Counted from the stretch's first letter, positions 54,729 to 64,000 are shown. The stretch: DNA of 64,000 nt from Bradyrhizobium sp. BR13661 (GCF_029892425.1 NZ_JARXWB010000002.1:1-64000), one strand, 5' to 3'. The notes: a model not told the origin generated them from the sequence alone. Numbers and translations are program-made.

Positions 54729-55958
54729 ATGCCAGAGACACTGATCAAGGTCGATCTCACCAAGTCGGCTTACGAAAATGACATGGTGCACAATCGCTGG
54801 CACCCCGACATTCCGATCGTGGCCTGGGTCAATCCCGGCGACGATTTCATCATTGAGACTTATGACTGGACCGGCGGCTTCATCAAGAACAACGATTCCG
54901 CCGACGACGTGCGCGACATCGATCTCTCGATCGTGCACTTCCTCTCTGGTCCGATCGGCGTCAAGGGCGCCGAACCCGGCGACCTTCTGGTGGTTGACCT
55001 GCTCGACGTCGGCCCGATGAAGGAGAGCCTCTGGGGCTTCAACGGCTTCTTCTCCAAGCAGAATGGCGGCGGCTTCCTCACCGACCATTTCCCGCTGGCG
55101 CAGAAGTCGATCTGGGACATCAAGGGCCTTTACACCTCGTCGCGTCACGTGCCCGGCGTGAATTTCGCAGGGCTCATCCACCCCGGCCTGATCGGCTGTC
55201 TGCCCGATCCGAAGATGCTGGAGACCTGGAACAAGCGCGAGGCCGAACTGATCTCGACCAACCCGACTCGCGTGCCTGGTCTGGCCAATCCGCCATTCGC
55301 GGCGACCGCCCATGGCGGCCGTGCCAAGGGCGACGTCAAGGCCAAGATCGGCGCGGAAGGCGCCCGCACCGTGCCGCCGCGCGAGCATGGCGGCAATTGC
55401 GACATCAAGGATCTTTCGCGCGGCTCGAAGATCTACTTCCCGGTCTACGTGCCCGGTGCCGGTCTTTCGATGGGCGACCTGCATTTCAGCCAGGGCGATG
55501 GCGAGATCACCTTCTGCGGCGCGATCGAAATGGCCGGCTGGCTGCATCTGAAGGTCGAGGTGATCAAGGACGGCATGTCGAAATACGGGATCAAGAACCC
55601 GATCTTCAAGCCGTCGCCGATCACGCCGAACTACAAGGACTATCTGATCTTCGAGGGCATCTCGGTCGACGAGGCCGGCAAGCAGCACTATCTCGACGTC
55701 CACATCGCCTATCGTCAGGCGTGCTTGAACGCGATCGAGTACCTGAAGAAGTTCGGCTATTCCGGTGCCCAGGCCTATTCGATCCTCGGCACCGCGCCGT
55801 GTCAGGGCCACATCTCAGGCGTTGTCGACGTGCCCAATGCCTGCGCTACGCTGTGGCTGCCGACGGAGATCTTCGACTTCGACGTGATGCCGTCGGCGGC
55901 GGGGCCGATCAAGCACATCACCGGCGACATCCAGATGCCGATCTCACCGGACAAATAG
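54729..55958 (+). CDS. fmdA: Formamidase
   Basis: This enzyme hydrolyses formamide (and some short amides) to ammonia and the acid. The 409-residue protein belongs to the FmdA/AmdA acetamidase-formamidase family, a beta-rich fold unrelated to nitrilase-type amidases. Conserved segments include HNRWHPDIP, VKGAEPGDLLVVDLLDVG, HPGLIGCLPD, EHGGNCDIKDL and GDLHFSQGDGEITFCG. A ribosome site GGGGAG precedes ATG 54729. The transporter encoded upstream would import its substrate. An intercistronic hairpin follows. Confidence 0.96.
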   Translation: MPETLIKVDLTKSAYENDMVHNRWHPDIPIVAWVNPGDDFIIETYDWTGGFIKNNDSADDVRDIDLSIVHFLSGPIGVKGAEPGDLLVVDLLDVGPMKESLWGFNGFFSKQNGGGFLTDHFPLAQKSIWDIKGLYTSSRHVPGVNFAGLIHPGLIGCLPDPKMLETWNKREAELISTNPTRVPGLANPPFAATAHGGRAKGDVKAKIGAEGARTVPPREHGGNCDIKDLSRGSKIYFPVYVPGAGLSMGDLHFSQGDGEITFCGAIEMAGWLHLKVEVIKDGMSKYGIKNPIFKPSPITPNYKDYLIFEGISVDEAGKQHYLDVHIAYRQACLNAIEYLKKFGYSGAQAYSILGTAPCQGHISGVVDVPNACATLWLPTEIFDFDVMPSAAGPIKHITGDIQMPISPDK

Positions 55959-55972
55959 TCCCTGCGCGACGG

Positions 55973-56005
55973 GATGCGGGACGGCGCCTCTTGCCGCCCC
56001 GCATC
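55973..56005 (+). other. Intercistronic hairpin between fmdA and fmdB
   Basis: GATGCGGG at 55973-55980 pairs with CCCGCATC at 55998-56005, and the inner CGGC (55982-55985) pairs with GCCG (55993-55996). No T-run follows, so it is more likely a stabiliser or partial attenuator than an operon end. Confidence 0.65.
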
Positions 56006-56049
56006 CGCCGCGAGGCGTGTTGAACAGGCAATAGCGTAGGGATGATGCG

Positions 56050-56427
56050 ATGCCGGTCTATGAATATCTCTGTGACGACTGCGGACCCTTCAAGGATCTG
56101 CGCCCGATGGCGGAGTGCGACGATCCGCAAAACTGCCCGCATTGCGAGGCATCGGCGCCGCGCGTGATCCTGACCGCACCGAATTTCTTCTGCATGCCGG
56201 CGGACAAGCGCAAGGCGCACGCCGTCAACGAGCGCAGCTCGCATGCGCCGCAGACATCAGCGCAATACAAGGCCTCGCATGGCCCCGGTTGCGGCTGCTG
56301 CTCGTCGGGAAAGACAGTGAAGGACAAGAGCTCCACGGACAAGAAGAAGCCCGCGCGGCTGGTGACCAAGACCAAGAGCGGCGCCAAGGGCTTTCCGACC
56401 GCGCGGCCCTGGATGATCAGCCACTAA
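56050..56427 (+). CDS. fmdB: FmdB-family zinc-ribbon protein
   Basis: The 125-residue protein has an N-terminal zinc ribbon with Cys8-x2-Cys11 and Cys29-x2-Cys32, a Cys pair in GCGCCSSG around residue 77 and a basic, Lys-rich C-terminal half. FmdB was named from the formamide/acetamide operon of Methylophilus, where it was thought to be regulatory; its true role is unknown. Its place between fmdA and amiE repeats that association. ATG 56050 is the only start that keeps the PVYEYLCDDCG opening. Confidence 0.9.
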   Translation: MPVYEYLCDDCGPFKDLRPMAECDDPQNCPHCEASAPRVILTAPNFFCMPADKRKAHAVNERSSHAPQTSAQYKASHGPGCGCCSSGKTVKDKSSTDKKKPARLVTKTKSGAKGFPTARPWMISH

Positions 56428-56480
56428 CGCACGCCTGATCGGCGGCAACCTCGAACAAAGAAAAGACAGGAGCGTCCAAC

Positions 56481-57521
56481 ATGCTTCACGGCGATATTTC
56501 CTCGAGCAACGACACCGTCGGCGTTGCAGTCGTCAATTACAAGATGCCCCGCCTGCACACCAAGGCGGAGGTGCTCGACAACGCCCGCAAGATCGCCGAC
56601 ATGCTGGTGGGCATGAAGGCCGGCCTGCCCGGCATGGACCTGGTGATTTTCCCGGAATATTCCACGCAAGGCATCATGTACGACTCCAAGGAGATGTACG
56701 AGACGGCCTCTGCCGTGCCCGGAGAAGAGACCGCGATCTTTGCGGAAGCCTGCCGCAAGGCCAAAGTTTGGGGCGTGTTCTCGCTCACCGGCGAGCGCCA
56801 CGAGGAGCATCCGCACAAGGCGCCCTACAACACGCTGATCCTGATGAACGACAAGGGCGAGATCGTTCAGAAATATCGCAAGATCATGCCCTGGGTACCG
56901 ATCGAGGGCTGGTATCCCGGCAATTGCACCTACGTCTCCGAAGGCCCGAAGGGGATGAAGGTCAGCCTGATCATCTGCGACGACGGCAATTTCCCCGAGA
57001 TCTGGCGCGACTGCGCCATGAAGGGCGCCGAGCTGATCGTGCGCTGCCAGGGCTACATGTATCCGGCCAAGGAGCAGCAGATCCTGATCTCCAAGGCGAT
57101 GGCGTGGGCCAACAATGTCTATGTCGCGGTCGCCAATGCCGCCGGCTTCGACGGCGTCTACTCGTATTTCGGCCACTCCGCGATCATCGGTTTCGACGGG
57201 CGCACGCTCGGCGAGTGCGGCGAGGAGGACTACGGCATCCAGTACGCCCAGCTCTCGAAACATCTGATCCGCGATGCGCGCCGCAACGGCCAGTCACAGA
57301 ACCATCTCTACAAGCTGGTCCACCGCGGCTATACCGGCATGATCAATTCCGGTGAAAGCCCGCGTGGCGTCGCGGCCTGCCCCTATGATTTCTACAAGAA
57401 CTGGATCGCCGATCCCGAAGGCACGCGCGACATGGTCGAGGCGATGACGCGCTCGACCGCTGGTACGGCCGAATGCCCGATCGACGGCATCCCGAACGAG
57501 GCCGCGCCAAGCAATTACTAG
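56481..57521 (+). CDS. amiE: Aliphatic amidase AmiE
   Basis: This 346-residue nitrilase-superfamily amidase hydrolyses acetamide, propionamide and similar amides. The catalytic residues Glu59 (FPEYST), Lys134 (KYRKIMPW) and Cys166 (IICDDGN) sit at exactly the positions known for the Pseudomonas enzyme. The N-terminus [23 protein letters not shown] is also family-typical, and length is full. AGGAGCG precedes ATG 56481. It is last in the amide operon, so the cell has two unrelated amidases for imported amides; formamide or acetamide preference between them cannot be settled here. Confidence 0.97.
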   Translation: MLHGDISSSNDTVGVAVVNYKMPRLHTKAEVLDNARKIADMLVGMKAGLPGMDLVIFPEYSTQGIMYDSKEMYETASAVPGEETAIFAEACRKAKVWGVFSLTGERHEEHPHKAPYNTLILMNDKGEIVQKYRKIMPWVPIEGWYPGNCTYVSEGPKGMKVSLIICDDGNFPEIWRDCAMKGAELIVRCQGYMYPAKEQQILISKAMAWANNVYVAVANAAGFDGVYSYFGHSAIIGFDGRTLGECGEEDYGIQYAQLSKHLIRDARRNGQSQNHLYKLVHRGYTGMINSGESPRGVAACPYDFYKNWIADPEGTRDMVEAMTRSTAGTAECPIDGIPNEAAPSNY

Positions 57522-57781
57522 GTCATGGCGGGTGCCGCGGGGCAGGCAACCGGCCCTCAAAAGGTTGGTCATCGAGGTAGATGATCCGACATTTTATCGC
57601 AGTTTTGCTTGCGCGGATTGGGAGTTGAGCGTGTCAAAACGTGGCCCGGTTGCAACAGAATGTATCAAATCTGCCTAAGTTGCGGCTCCATCGGGGAGAT
57701 TCTGACCCGTCCGTAGTTTTACCGGCCGCCCCTATGTTTTAGGTATCCTGATGGTGCCGCAGGAGCGCCACGGGTCAGGGG

Positions 57782-60715
57782 TTGCGTGTGTTGGCTGGGT
57801 CGCTATCGAGCGGGCAGGGTTGCTCGCGCCGGATCGTTGCCGCAGCCGCTTGGCTTGGTCTTGCCTTGGGTCTTGCCTTGGGTCTGGCCGCTGTTGCCAG
57901 CCCCGCAGCAGCCCAGCAATTCTTCAACGGATCGCAGACCACGCCGAACGGCTCGATCAACGGTGGTGGCGGTGTCTGGGACAACACCACGACGAACTGG
58001 ACGAATTCGTCCGGGACGACCAGCACGGCGTATGATCCCGCGACAGTCACGGTGTTCGGCAACGGCGTCCTTCCGACACCTGCGACGGGTGGAACGGTGA
58101 CGGTGACGCCAGGCGGCGTCCAGCTCAGCAGCCTCGTCGGTTTCGACCTCACCGGCGACGGCTCGATCTATACCATCCAGGGCGGCGACCTCAGGCTGGC
58201 CTCGGGTGGCACCACGTTCTTCACCAATGACGTGACCGGCACCGGCGATCCATCGGCTGCGATCGCTTCCCGCATCGTCGGCACTGGCGGCATCTCGGTG
58301 CAGGGACCCGGTTTTCTGGCATTGCTCGGCGCCAACTCTTATACCGGTGACACCTTCATCTGCTTCTGCGGCTCGCTGCAGCTTGGTGATGCGACCCATA
58401 CCGCCGCCATCATCGGCAGCGTCACCAACGAGGGCCTCTTCAAGATCGTCAACGCCGACATGTCGGGAGTCACGTCGCTCACGAACGCTGTCTCCGGAGC
58501 GATGATGTTCCTCAATGCCACCTCCGCCAGCTCCATGGCGATTACCAATAACGGCCAGCTGTTTTTCGGCGATCCGACCGGGGTCGCTAGTGCCACTGCG
58601 ACGGCCGGACGGGCGACCATCACCAACGATGCCGGCTTGATCGTCTTCTTCAGCCAGACCAGTGCGAGCTCGGCCAGCATCACGAACCAGAATCACGGCA
58701 TCATCAGATTCGTCGACCAGGCCTCGGCGGGCTCGGCCACCATCATTACCAAGAGCGGCAGCGAGACCCAGTTCTTCGACAATTCCACCGGCGGCAATGC
58801 CCGCTTCATGACCAGCGGCACCGGCATCACCGATTTCGGCGGCGGCACCGGCCCGGCCGGCGACGGGCGCATCAGCGCAGGATCGATCCAGGGCAGCGGC
58901 CTCTATTATATCGGTGGCGGCAACACGCTCGTCGTGGGCAGCAACAATCTGTCGACCGAAGTCAGCGGCGTCATCGGCGATTTCAATCCCTGCGGCTGCG
59001 GAGCCGCCGGACCTGGCTCGCTGGAAAAAGTCGGCAGCGGAATGCTGATCCTCTCCGGCACGAACACCTACACTGGAACGACGACCGTCAATGGCGGCAT
59101 CCTGCGCGTGGATGGCGACATCTCCGCATCTAACCTGACCACCGTGAATGCGGGCGGCGCACTTTACGGCGCCGGTATCGTCGGCAACACTTTCATCGCC
59201 AACGGCGGCATCTATGCGCCCGGCAACGGTGCCGCCGGCTCGAGCATGCAGGTTCACGGTAATCTCGGCCTTGCGGCCGGCTCGATTTATGCCGTTCAGG
59301 TGGGCAGCGTATCCAGCACGAGCCATGCGGTCGTTACCGGCAATGTCGCGCTGAACGGTACGGTCGGCGTTGCGTTGTCGCCGGGCAGCACCGTCATGAA
59401 GCACTATTCGATCATGGATTTTGCCGGCACGGCCACCGGCAATTTTGCCGGCGTTGCTGCGCCAGGGGGGCTGATCGGCACGACGACTGTCGGGTCGAAC
59501 CAGGTGTTTCTCGATTTCACGCTGAATTATGGTGCGAAAAACGGGCTCAACATCAATCAGCAGAACGTCGCGACGACGCTTCAGAATTTCTTCAACGCCA
59601 ATGGCGGGCTGCAAGCAGAATTCGCCGGTCTTAATCGCGGTGGCCTGACGCAGGCCGCTGGTGAACCCGCAACAGGATCGCAGCAGACGACCTTCAACGC
59701 GATGAACCTGTTCATGAGTCTGTTGACCGACGTGTTCGGCGGAGGGCGCAGCAGCGCTCCCGGTCCGACGCCCTATGCCGATGAGACCAGCGCGGATGCC
59801 TATGCTGCATCGGGCAAACGCCCGAGTGATGCCTTTGCCTCGATCTATCGCAAGGTCCCGGCACCGACATTCGAGCAACGCTGGGATGTCTGGGTGGCCG
59901 GCTACGGCGGCTCGCAGACCACCGACGGTCGTGCGGCACTCGGCTCGAACAACACCAACAGCAGCATCTACGGTACCGCGGTCGGGCTCGACTATCGCTT
60001 CTCACCGTCGACGGTCGCGGGTTTCGCGCTCGCCGGCGGTGGCACCGGCTTCGGTGTCAACGGACTGGGCTGGGGCCATTCGGACCTGTTCCAGGCCGGT
60101 GCTTTCGTTCGTCACAACGCCGGGCCCGCCTATATCACGGCGGCGCTGGCCTATGGCTGGCAGGATGTCACCACCAATCGCATCGTCACCGCTGCAGGCA
60201 CCGATCAGTTGCGTGCGCGGTTCAACGCCAACGCCGTTTCGGGCCGTATCGAAGGCGGCTATCGCCAGGCGACGCCATGGATCGGTCTGACGCCTTATGC
60301 CGCGCTCCAGGCGACGATGTTCAATCTGCCGGGCTATTCGGAATTCGCCGTGGTCGGCAACAACACGTTCGCGCTCAACTATGCCGCCAAGGACGTGACC
60401 AGCACACGCACCGAGCTCGGCCTGCGCGCTGACAAATCATTTGCCGCTGCCGGCGGCGTGGTGACGTTGCGCGGCCGCGCCGCCTGGGCGCATGATTTCA
60501 ACCCGGATCGCGCGGTCGGCGCAGTGTTCCAGACGCTGCCGGGTTCGGCCATCGTCGTGAACGGCGCCGCGCTGTCGCGCGATGCCGCGTTGACGACGGC
60601 CTCCGTGCAGATGAACTGGATGAACGGCTGGTCCGCGTCGGCGACCTTCGAGGGCGAATTCTCGAACGTCACGCGCTCCTACGCCGGCAAGGGCCTCGTA
60701 CGCTACACTTGGTAG
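57782..60715 (+). CDS. Autotransporter (type V secretion) protein
   Basis: The 977-residue protein has an extended signal region (about 1-45, with AAAWLGLALGLALGLAAVASPAAAQ), a passenger rich in Gly, Thr, Ser and Asn that should form a beta-helix (about 46-600), and a C-terminal outer-membrane barrel (about 690-977) that ends in Trp. One passenger-associated repeat reads NTYTGTTTVNGGILRVDG (about 424-441). There is no protease or lipase motif in the passenger, so an adhesive or structural role is more likely. It probably starts at TTG 57782 or GTG 57788, both with GGGG just upstream. It converges with the MCE gene. Confidence 0.88.
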   Translation: MRVLAGSLSSGQGCSRRIVAAAAWLGLALGLALGLAAVASPAAAQQFFNGSQTTPNGSINGGGGVWDNTTTNWTNSSGTTSTAYDPATVTVFGNGVLPTPATGGTVTVTPGGVQLSSLVGFDLTGDGSIYTIQGGDLRLASGGTTFFTNDVTGTGDPSAAIASRIVGTGGISVQGPGFLALLGANSYTGDTFICFCGSLQLGDATHTAAIIGSVTNEGLFKIVNADMSGVTSLTNAVSGAMMFLNATSASSMAITNNGQLFFGDPTGVASATATAGRATITNDAGLIVFFSQTSASSASITNQNHGIIRFVDQASAGSATIITKSGSETQFFDNSTGGNARFMTSGTGITDFGGGTGPAGDGRISAGSIQGSGLYYIGGGNTLVVGSNNLSTEVSGVIGDFNPCGCGAAGPGSLEKVGSGMLILSGTNTYTGTTTVNGGILRVDGDISASNLTTVNAGGALYGAGIVGNTFIANGGIYAPGNGAAGSSMQVHGNLGLAAGSIYAVQVGSVSSTSHAVVTGNVALNGTVGVALSPGSTVMKHYSIMDFAGTATGNFAGVAAPGGLIGTTTVGSNQVFLDFTLNYGAKNGLNINQQNVATTLQNFFNANGGLQAEFAGLNRGGLTQAAGEPATGSQQTTFNAMNLFMSLLTDVFGGGRSSAPGPTPYADETSADAYAASGKRPSDAFASIYRKVPAPTFEQRWDVWVAGYGGSQTTDGRAALGSNNTNSSIYGTAVGLDYRFSPSTVAGFALAGGGTGFGVNGLGWGHSDLFQAGAFVRHNAGPAYITAALAYGWQDVTTNRIVTAAGTDQLRARFNANAVSGRIEGGYRQATPWIGLTPYAALQATMFNLPGYSEFAVVGNNTFALNYAAKDVTSTRTELGLRADKSFAAAGGVVTLRGRAAWAHDFNPDRAVGAVFQTLPGSAIVVNGAALSRDAALTTASVQMNWMNGWSASATFEGEFSNVTRSYAGKGLVRYTW

Positions 60716-60718
60716 ACG

Positions 60719-61552
60719 CTACCGTTTCTGTTGCGCCGGTTTGCGCGGCGGACGCGGAGCAGCAACGGTGGGTGCGGACGCTCCGCTCATCTTGTTGGCG
60801 GCTTCGCTGACATCGAGCAGCGAGCGGCGGGTGTCCTCGAGGAAGCTTGCCGATTTCTTCTTCATGGTGTCGGCGAGCTCGTGCAGCCCCTTCACCTTCT
60901 CGAACAGTTCGTCGGCCTTGCCGTCGACGAAGCCCGGCACCACGCCCTCTATCTTCGTGACCGCCTTGTCGAAGCCGGCAAATGCATCGTCCACCTTGAG
61001 CATCACCGCGTCGATCTCGTCACCCTTGCGGGTGAGATCGGCGGTGTAGGTTTCGAACGTGCGCAGGCCCTCCTTGATCGCCGGCGCGTTGCTCACGATC
61101 GTGCGGTCGACGCTGTGCAGCGTATCGACGATGGACTCGGCATCGCTGAGATCTGCGGTCAACACGGGGATGCCGTCCGAATCCAGCGGCACCGGAGGCG
61201 CGGAGGGGGCGCCGCCGATCAGCGAGACTGCGGCGATCCCGGTGAGACCCTGGAACTCGATGCCGGCCACCGTGTCCTTGCGAAGCGGCGCGGCGTTGTC
61301 GAGCGACACCAGTGCCACGACCTTGCGCGGACTCTCCAGTTTGATCGACAGGATCTGGCCGGCTGGCACGCCGTCGAAATTGACCGGGCCGCCGCGGCGC
61401 AGCCCGCTTGCGGAACCACCTTCGAACACGACGCGCAGCTGGCTGCGGCTCTGGCTGGCGCGCCATTTCTGCACGCCAAGCAAGCCGCCGAACGCGACGG
61501 CGATGACCGTCAGCGTCGCCGTTCCAATCACCAGATTGCTCGCGCGTGCCAT
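60719..61552 (-). CDS. Orphan MCE (MlaD-type) domain protein
   Basis: The 277-residue protein has one N-terminal membrane anchor (about 6-26), a single MCE domain (about 38-115; LRVVFEGGSASGLRRGGPV, then LTGIAAVSLIGG) and a long helical C-terminal part (about 130-250) ending in a Pro/Lys-rich tail. MCE proteins shuttle lipids across the periplasm as part of an ABC system. Here no permease or ATPase gene is adjacent, so it must use partners encoded elsewhere. Its stop is three bases from the autotransporter stop. Confidence 0.9.
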   Translation of the reverse strand: MARASNLVIGTATLTVIAVAFGGLLGVQKWRASQSRSQLRVVFEGGSASGLRRGGPVNFDGVPAGQILSIKLESPRKVVALVSLDNAAPLRKDTVAGIEFQGLTGIAAVSLIGGAPSAPPVPLDSDGIPVLTADLSDAESIVDTLHSVDRTIVSNAPAIKEGLRTFETYTADLTRKGDEIDAVMLKVDDAFAGFDKAVTKIEGVVPGFVDGKADELFEKVKGLHELADTMKKKSASFLEDTRRSLLDVSEAANKMSGASAPTVAAPRPPRKPAQQKR

Positions 61553-61599
61553 GTAGTTGCGATTTTACGACCAAAGCGGGGAAGTTGGAAGGAGGCCGG

Positions 61600-61772
61600 A
61601 CGGCCGCAATGGTAGCGTGGGCGGGTTAACGACTTGTCCGCCATAGCTCGAAGAGCGACGGCCGAAGCGTAACCCGCCGCCTTTTTCATCCTGTACCAGG
61701 TGGCGGATTATGCGGAGCCTGTCATCGGGCCGCGCATAGCGCGGACCCGGTGGCTCATCCGCCCTACGCGAC
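61600..61772. repeat. Intergenic repeat block upstream of the MCE gene
   Basis: The block holds repeat pieces seen in this genus: GCGGGTTAAC against GTAACCCGC (61621-61679), and GGTGGCGGATTATGCG against CTCATCCGCCCTACGCG (61698-61769). No frame in it looks coding. It separates the acyl-CoA synthetase stop from the MCE gene start. Confidence 0.6.
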
Positions 61773-61773
61773 A

Positions 61774-64000
61774 TCAATGCTTGGCGGCGCGCTTGGCCGC
61801 GACGTTGTTCAGCACGATCAGCGCATCGACGGCGACGCCCGTCCTGGTGTTGATCAGGAACGGATTGACGTCGATCGAGGCGATCCGGTCGCCGGCATCC
61901 GCGATCAGGTTGGACATGCCAACCAGCGCTTTCACGGCGGAAGCCTCGTGCAGAGCCGGCTTGCCGCGATAGCCGCGCATCTTGATGCCGGCCTTGGTGC
62001 GGCCGATCAGGAGCCGCGCCTCGGCCTCGTCCAGCGGTGCGCCGGCAAGCGCCACGTCCTTCATCAGCTCGATGTCGATCCCGCCGGTTCCGAACAGCAC
62101 GACGGGCCCCATCTCGGCGTCCAGCGAAGCGCCGACCACGAGCTCGAGATCCGCCTTGACCTGCTGCGCGATCAGGATGCCATCGAGACCAGGCTTGCCC
62201 TTGAGCTTCTTCACGCGCGCAGTGATATCGGCAAATGCCTTCTTCACTTCGGCCGCGCTGTTGAGGTTCAGCACCACACCGCCGATATCGGATTTGTGCA
62301 GGATCTCGGCGCTGACGACTTTCGCGACCACGGGAAAACCGATCTGCTTGGCGATCTTCGCGGCTTCCGCAGCCGTCTGGGCGATTGCCTCTTTCGAGAT
62401 CGGGATGCCGTAGGCCTTCAGCAGCTTCTTCGAGGCGACCTCGTCGAGCGCGGCGCCGCTCGCCGACTTCAATGCCTTCTCCAGCACGGCGCGCGCGGCC
62501 GGCTTCGAGCTCGAGACGATGTCGGGCACTTCCTTGCGCAGCTTGGCATAAGACAGCAGCGACTTGATCGCGGTCACCGCGCGGTCCATGCCCTGCATCA
62601 CCGCGAGATGCGGCAGCGATTTGCGCAAACCCTTGGTGAACTCGGTGAAGCCGATCGACATGGCGCTGATATAGATCACCGGTTTTGACGCATGGCGCGC
62701 CATCTCGTCGACGATGCGCAAATTGCGCTCACGCAGCTCATGGGGCGCCTTTGGAAACTCGGCGTCGATGATGACGATGTCGATGTCTGGATCGTCGATC
62801 ATCAGCTTGATCGACTTCATGTAGACGGAGGGATCGACCACCGCCGCGAAACCGGCGTCGAGCGGATTGCCGACGATCGAGCCCGGTCCGAGCATCTTTC
62901 CCAGCTCGCTGCTGACATGCGGGCTGAGCGGCGCAAAATTCAGGCCTTGTGCATAGAAAGCATCGATCAGCATGCCGCGCTTGCCGCCTGATAGCGTCAC
63001 CGCCGCGAGCCGGTCTCCCCTAGGCACGGTGGCGTGGACGAAGCATTCGGTGGTCTCGATCAATTCGTCGAGCCCGGCCACGCGGATCACGCCTTCCCGG
63101 GTTGCAATCGCATCGAACGTCTCGATCGAGCCTGCGAGCGCGCCGGTATGCGCCATCGCGGCGGCGCGACCACCCTCCGACGATCCGAGCTTGAGCGCGA
63201 TCACCGGCTTGCTCGCGGCGCGCGCGGCTTTGCAGGCGTCGCGAAACGCCCTGGTGTTGCGCACGCCTTCGAGATAGACCACGATAACCTTGACGCTTGG
63301 ATCCTCGGCGAAATAGCGCATCAGGTCCGGTGTCTCGAGCCCGGTCTCGTTGCCCGTGGTCACCATGTAGCCGACACCGACGCCGCGATCCTCCAGCGCC
63401 TGTCGGATCGCCATGACGATGGCGCCGGATTGCCCGGCGATCGCCACCGCGCCCTGTTCCATGGTGACCAGGCGGTCGTCGATATTGGTGAAGAGCTTTT
63501 CGCCGGCGCTCAGATTGCCGAGGCAGTTCGGGCCGGTGACGGCGAGTCCCGTTTCGTGCACGGCCTGTTGCAGCTCGGCGGCGAGCTTCTGGCTTTCCGC
63601 GTCCTGCAGCTCGCTGAAGCCCGAGGTGACGATGGTGGCCGACCGCGCACCGGCCGCGGCAGCGTCGCGGATCACCTGCACGGCAAAGCGTGCGGGCACC
63701 AGCACCAGAACATGATCGGGCTTTTCAGGCAGGCTCGCAAAATCCTTGTAACAAGGCACGCCCCAGATGGTCTGGCGCTTGGCGTTGACCGGATAGAGCC
63801 CGCCCTCGAAGCCGTATTTGACCAGATTGTTCCAGATGCGCTCTGCGTAATTGCCCGGCTTGTCGGTCGCGCCCACCAGCACGATGTTGTGCGGATGCAG
63901 CATGGCGTGAATGCCCTTGACGACGTCGCTCGCATCGGGAGACGGAGACCATGGGCGGGCAGGAACCGACGCTGCAGAGACTTGCGCTGCAGAGACCTGA
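61774..64000 (-). CDS. ADP-forming acyl-CoA synthetase (acetate-CoA ligase family), 5' end beyond the window
   Basis: This is a fused alpha-beta NDP-forming acyl-CoA synthetase. It has a CoA-binding Rossmann domain (VLVGATDKPGNY), succinyl-CoA ligase-like domains with the likely phospho-His in AMAHTGALAG, and a C-terminal ATP-grasp domain (VVAKVVSAEILHKSDIGGV). An ATG at 63903 would give 709 residues with an AAGGGC upstream, but that Met lies inside the conserved GIHAMLHPHN helix. The frame also stays open to the window edge with no other start codon and includes an in-frame five-residue repeat, so I treat it as truncated. The acyl substrate is unknown. Confidence 0.85.
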   Translation of the reverse strand, partial: QVSAAQVSAASVPARPWSPSPDASDVVKGIHAMLHPHNIVLVGATDKPGNYAERIWNNLVKYGFEGGLYPVNAKRQTIWGVPCYKDFASLPEKPDHVLVLVPARFAVQVIRDAAAAGARSATIVTSGFSELQDAESQKLAAELQQAVHETGLAVTGPNCLGNLSAGEKLFTNIDDRLVTMEQGAVAIAGQSGAIVMAIRQALEDRGVGVGYMVTTGNETGLETPDLMRYFAEDPSVKVIVVYLEGVRNTRAFRDACKAARAASKPVIALKLGSSEGGRAAAMAHTGALAGSIETFDAIATREGVIRVAGLDELIETTECFVHATVPRGDRLAAVTLSGGKRGMLIDAFYAQGLNFAPLSPHVSSELGKMLGPGSIVGNPLDAGFAAVVDPSVYMKSIKLMIDDPDIDIVIIDAEFPKAPHELRERNLRIVDEMARHASKPVIYISAMSIGFTEFTKGLRKSLPHLAVMQGMDRAVTAIKSLLSYAKLRKEVPDIVSSSKPAARAVLEKALKSASGAALDEVASKKLLKAYGIPISKEAIAQTAAEAAKIAKQIGFPVVAKVVSAEILHKSDIGGVVLNLNSAAEVKKAFADITARVKKLKGKPGLDGILIAQQVKADLELVVGASLDAEMGPVVLFGTGGIDIELMKDVALAGAPLDEAEARLLIGRTKAGIKMRGYRGKPALHEASAVKALVGMSNLIADAGDRIASIDVNPFLINTRTGVAVDALIVLNNVAAKRAAKH

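Noticed and set aside
57803..59878. 691-codon open frame on the minus strand opposite the autotransporter
   Set aside because: It is the antisense of a clear autotransporter gene; its composition (Arg, Gly, Ala, His rich) is that of a reverse frame of GC-rich coding DNA and it has no domain pattern.

Overview
The window looks like chromosomal DNA of a Bradyrhizobium-type alphaproteobacterium. The evidence is high GC with strong third-position GC bias, intergenic regions full of the palindromic repeats typical of Bradyrhizobium, many PAS/GGDEF/EAL and chemotaxis proteins, and a close match to the Bradyrhizobium amino acid:[carrier protein] ligase locus. I see no rRNA, tRNA, CRISPR array, prophage or insertion sequence. 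The first ~100 bases are a low-complexity C/G homopolymer block and look like a contig-end artefact.

Layout. 0.2-5.7 kb: a membrane protein, a soluble chemotaxis transducer with three tandem PAS domains, and mutS. 6.0-9.6 kb: aromatic-acid degradation, with a 3-oxoadipyl-CoA thiolase and three intradiol ring-cleavage dioxygenase genes in a row, the last two being pcaH and pcaG. 9.8-12.9 kb: a membrane MCP with a C-terminal PilZ domain, and a phosphotransferase. 13-16.3 kb: an efflux operon (MarR, HlyD-type adaptor, DHA2 pump). 16.4-22.7 kb: zur, a DMT exporter, ispG, a TauD-type oxygenase overlapping a peptidoglycan amidase, and a CPA1 antiporter. 22.7-30.9 kb: class A beta-lactamase, small NTF2-like and GFA proteins, an exported caspase-like protein, a DUF1345 protein, ispA, mtgA, rpmF and two hypotheticals. 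31-35.8 kb: two c-di-GMP proteins placed tail to tail, one with a ruined GGDEF motif.

35.9-39.7 kb is the most unusual part. It has a minus-strand operon (acyl-CoA dehydrogenase-like flavoprotein, seryl-tRNA-synthetase-like amino acid:[carrier protein] ligase, GNAT-type acyltransferase) with a stand-alone carrier protein gene divergent from it. The ligase has the Cys131/Glu176/Cys279 zinc ligands known for the glycine-loading Bradyrhizobium enzyme. The other two enzymes suggest a small pathway that modifies a carrier-bound amino acid; its product is unknown to me.

40-45 kb: mtnP-mtnA (methylthioadenosine salvage), a HAD phosphatase, an exported trypsin-like protease and a Baeyer-Villiger-type monooxygenase. 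45.3-57.5 kb is a coherent nitrogen-scavenging island. A response regulator and a giant hybrid histidine kinase carrying an NCS1-like transporter module run to the left; a Urt-type ABC transporter, formamidase, FmdB-like protein and aliphatic amidase run to the right. The 177-base divergent promoter holds a nested direct/inverted repeat that could be the regulator site. 57.8-64 kb: an autotransporter, an orphan MCE protein and an ADP-forming acyl-CoA synthetase that runs off the right edge.
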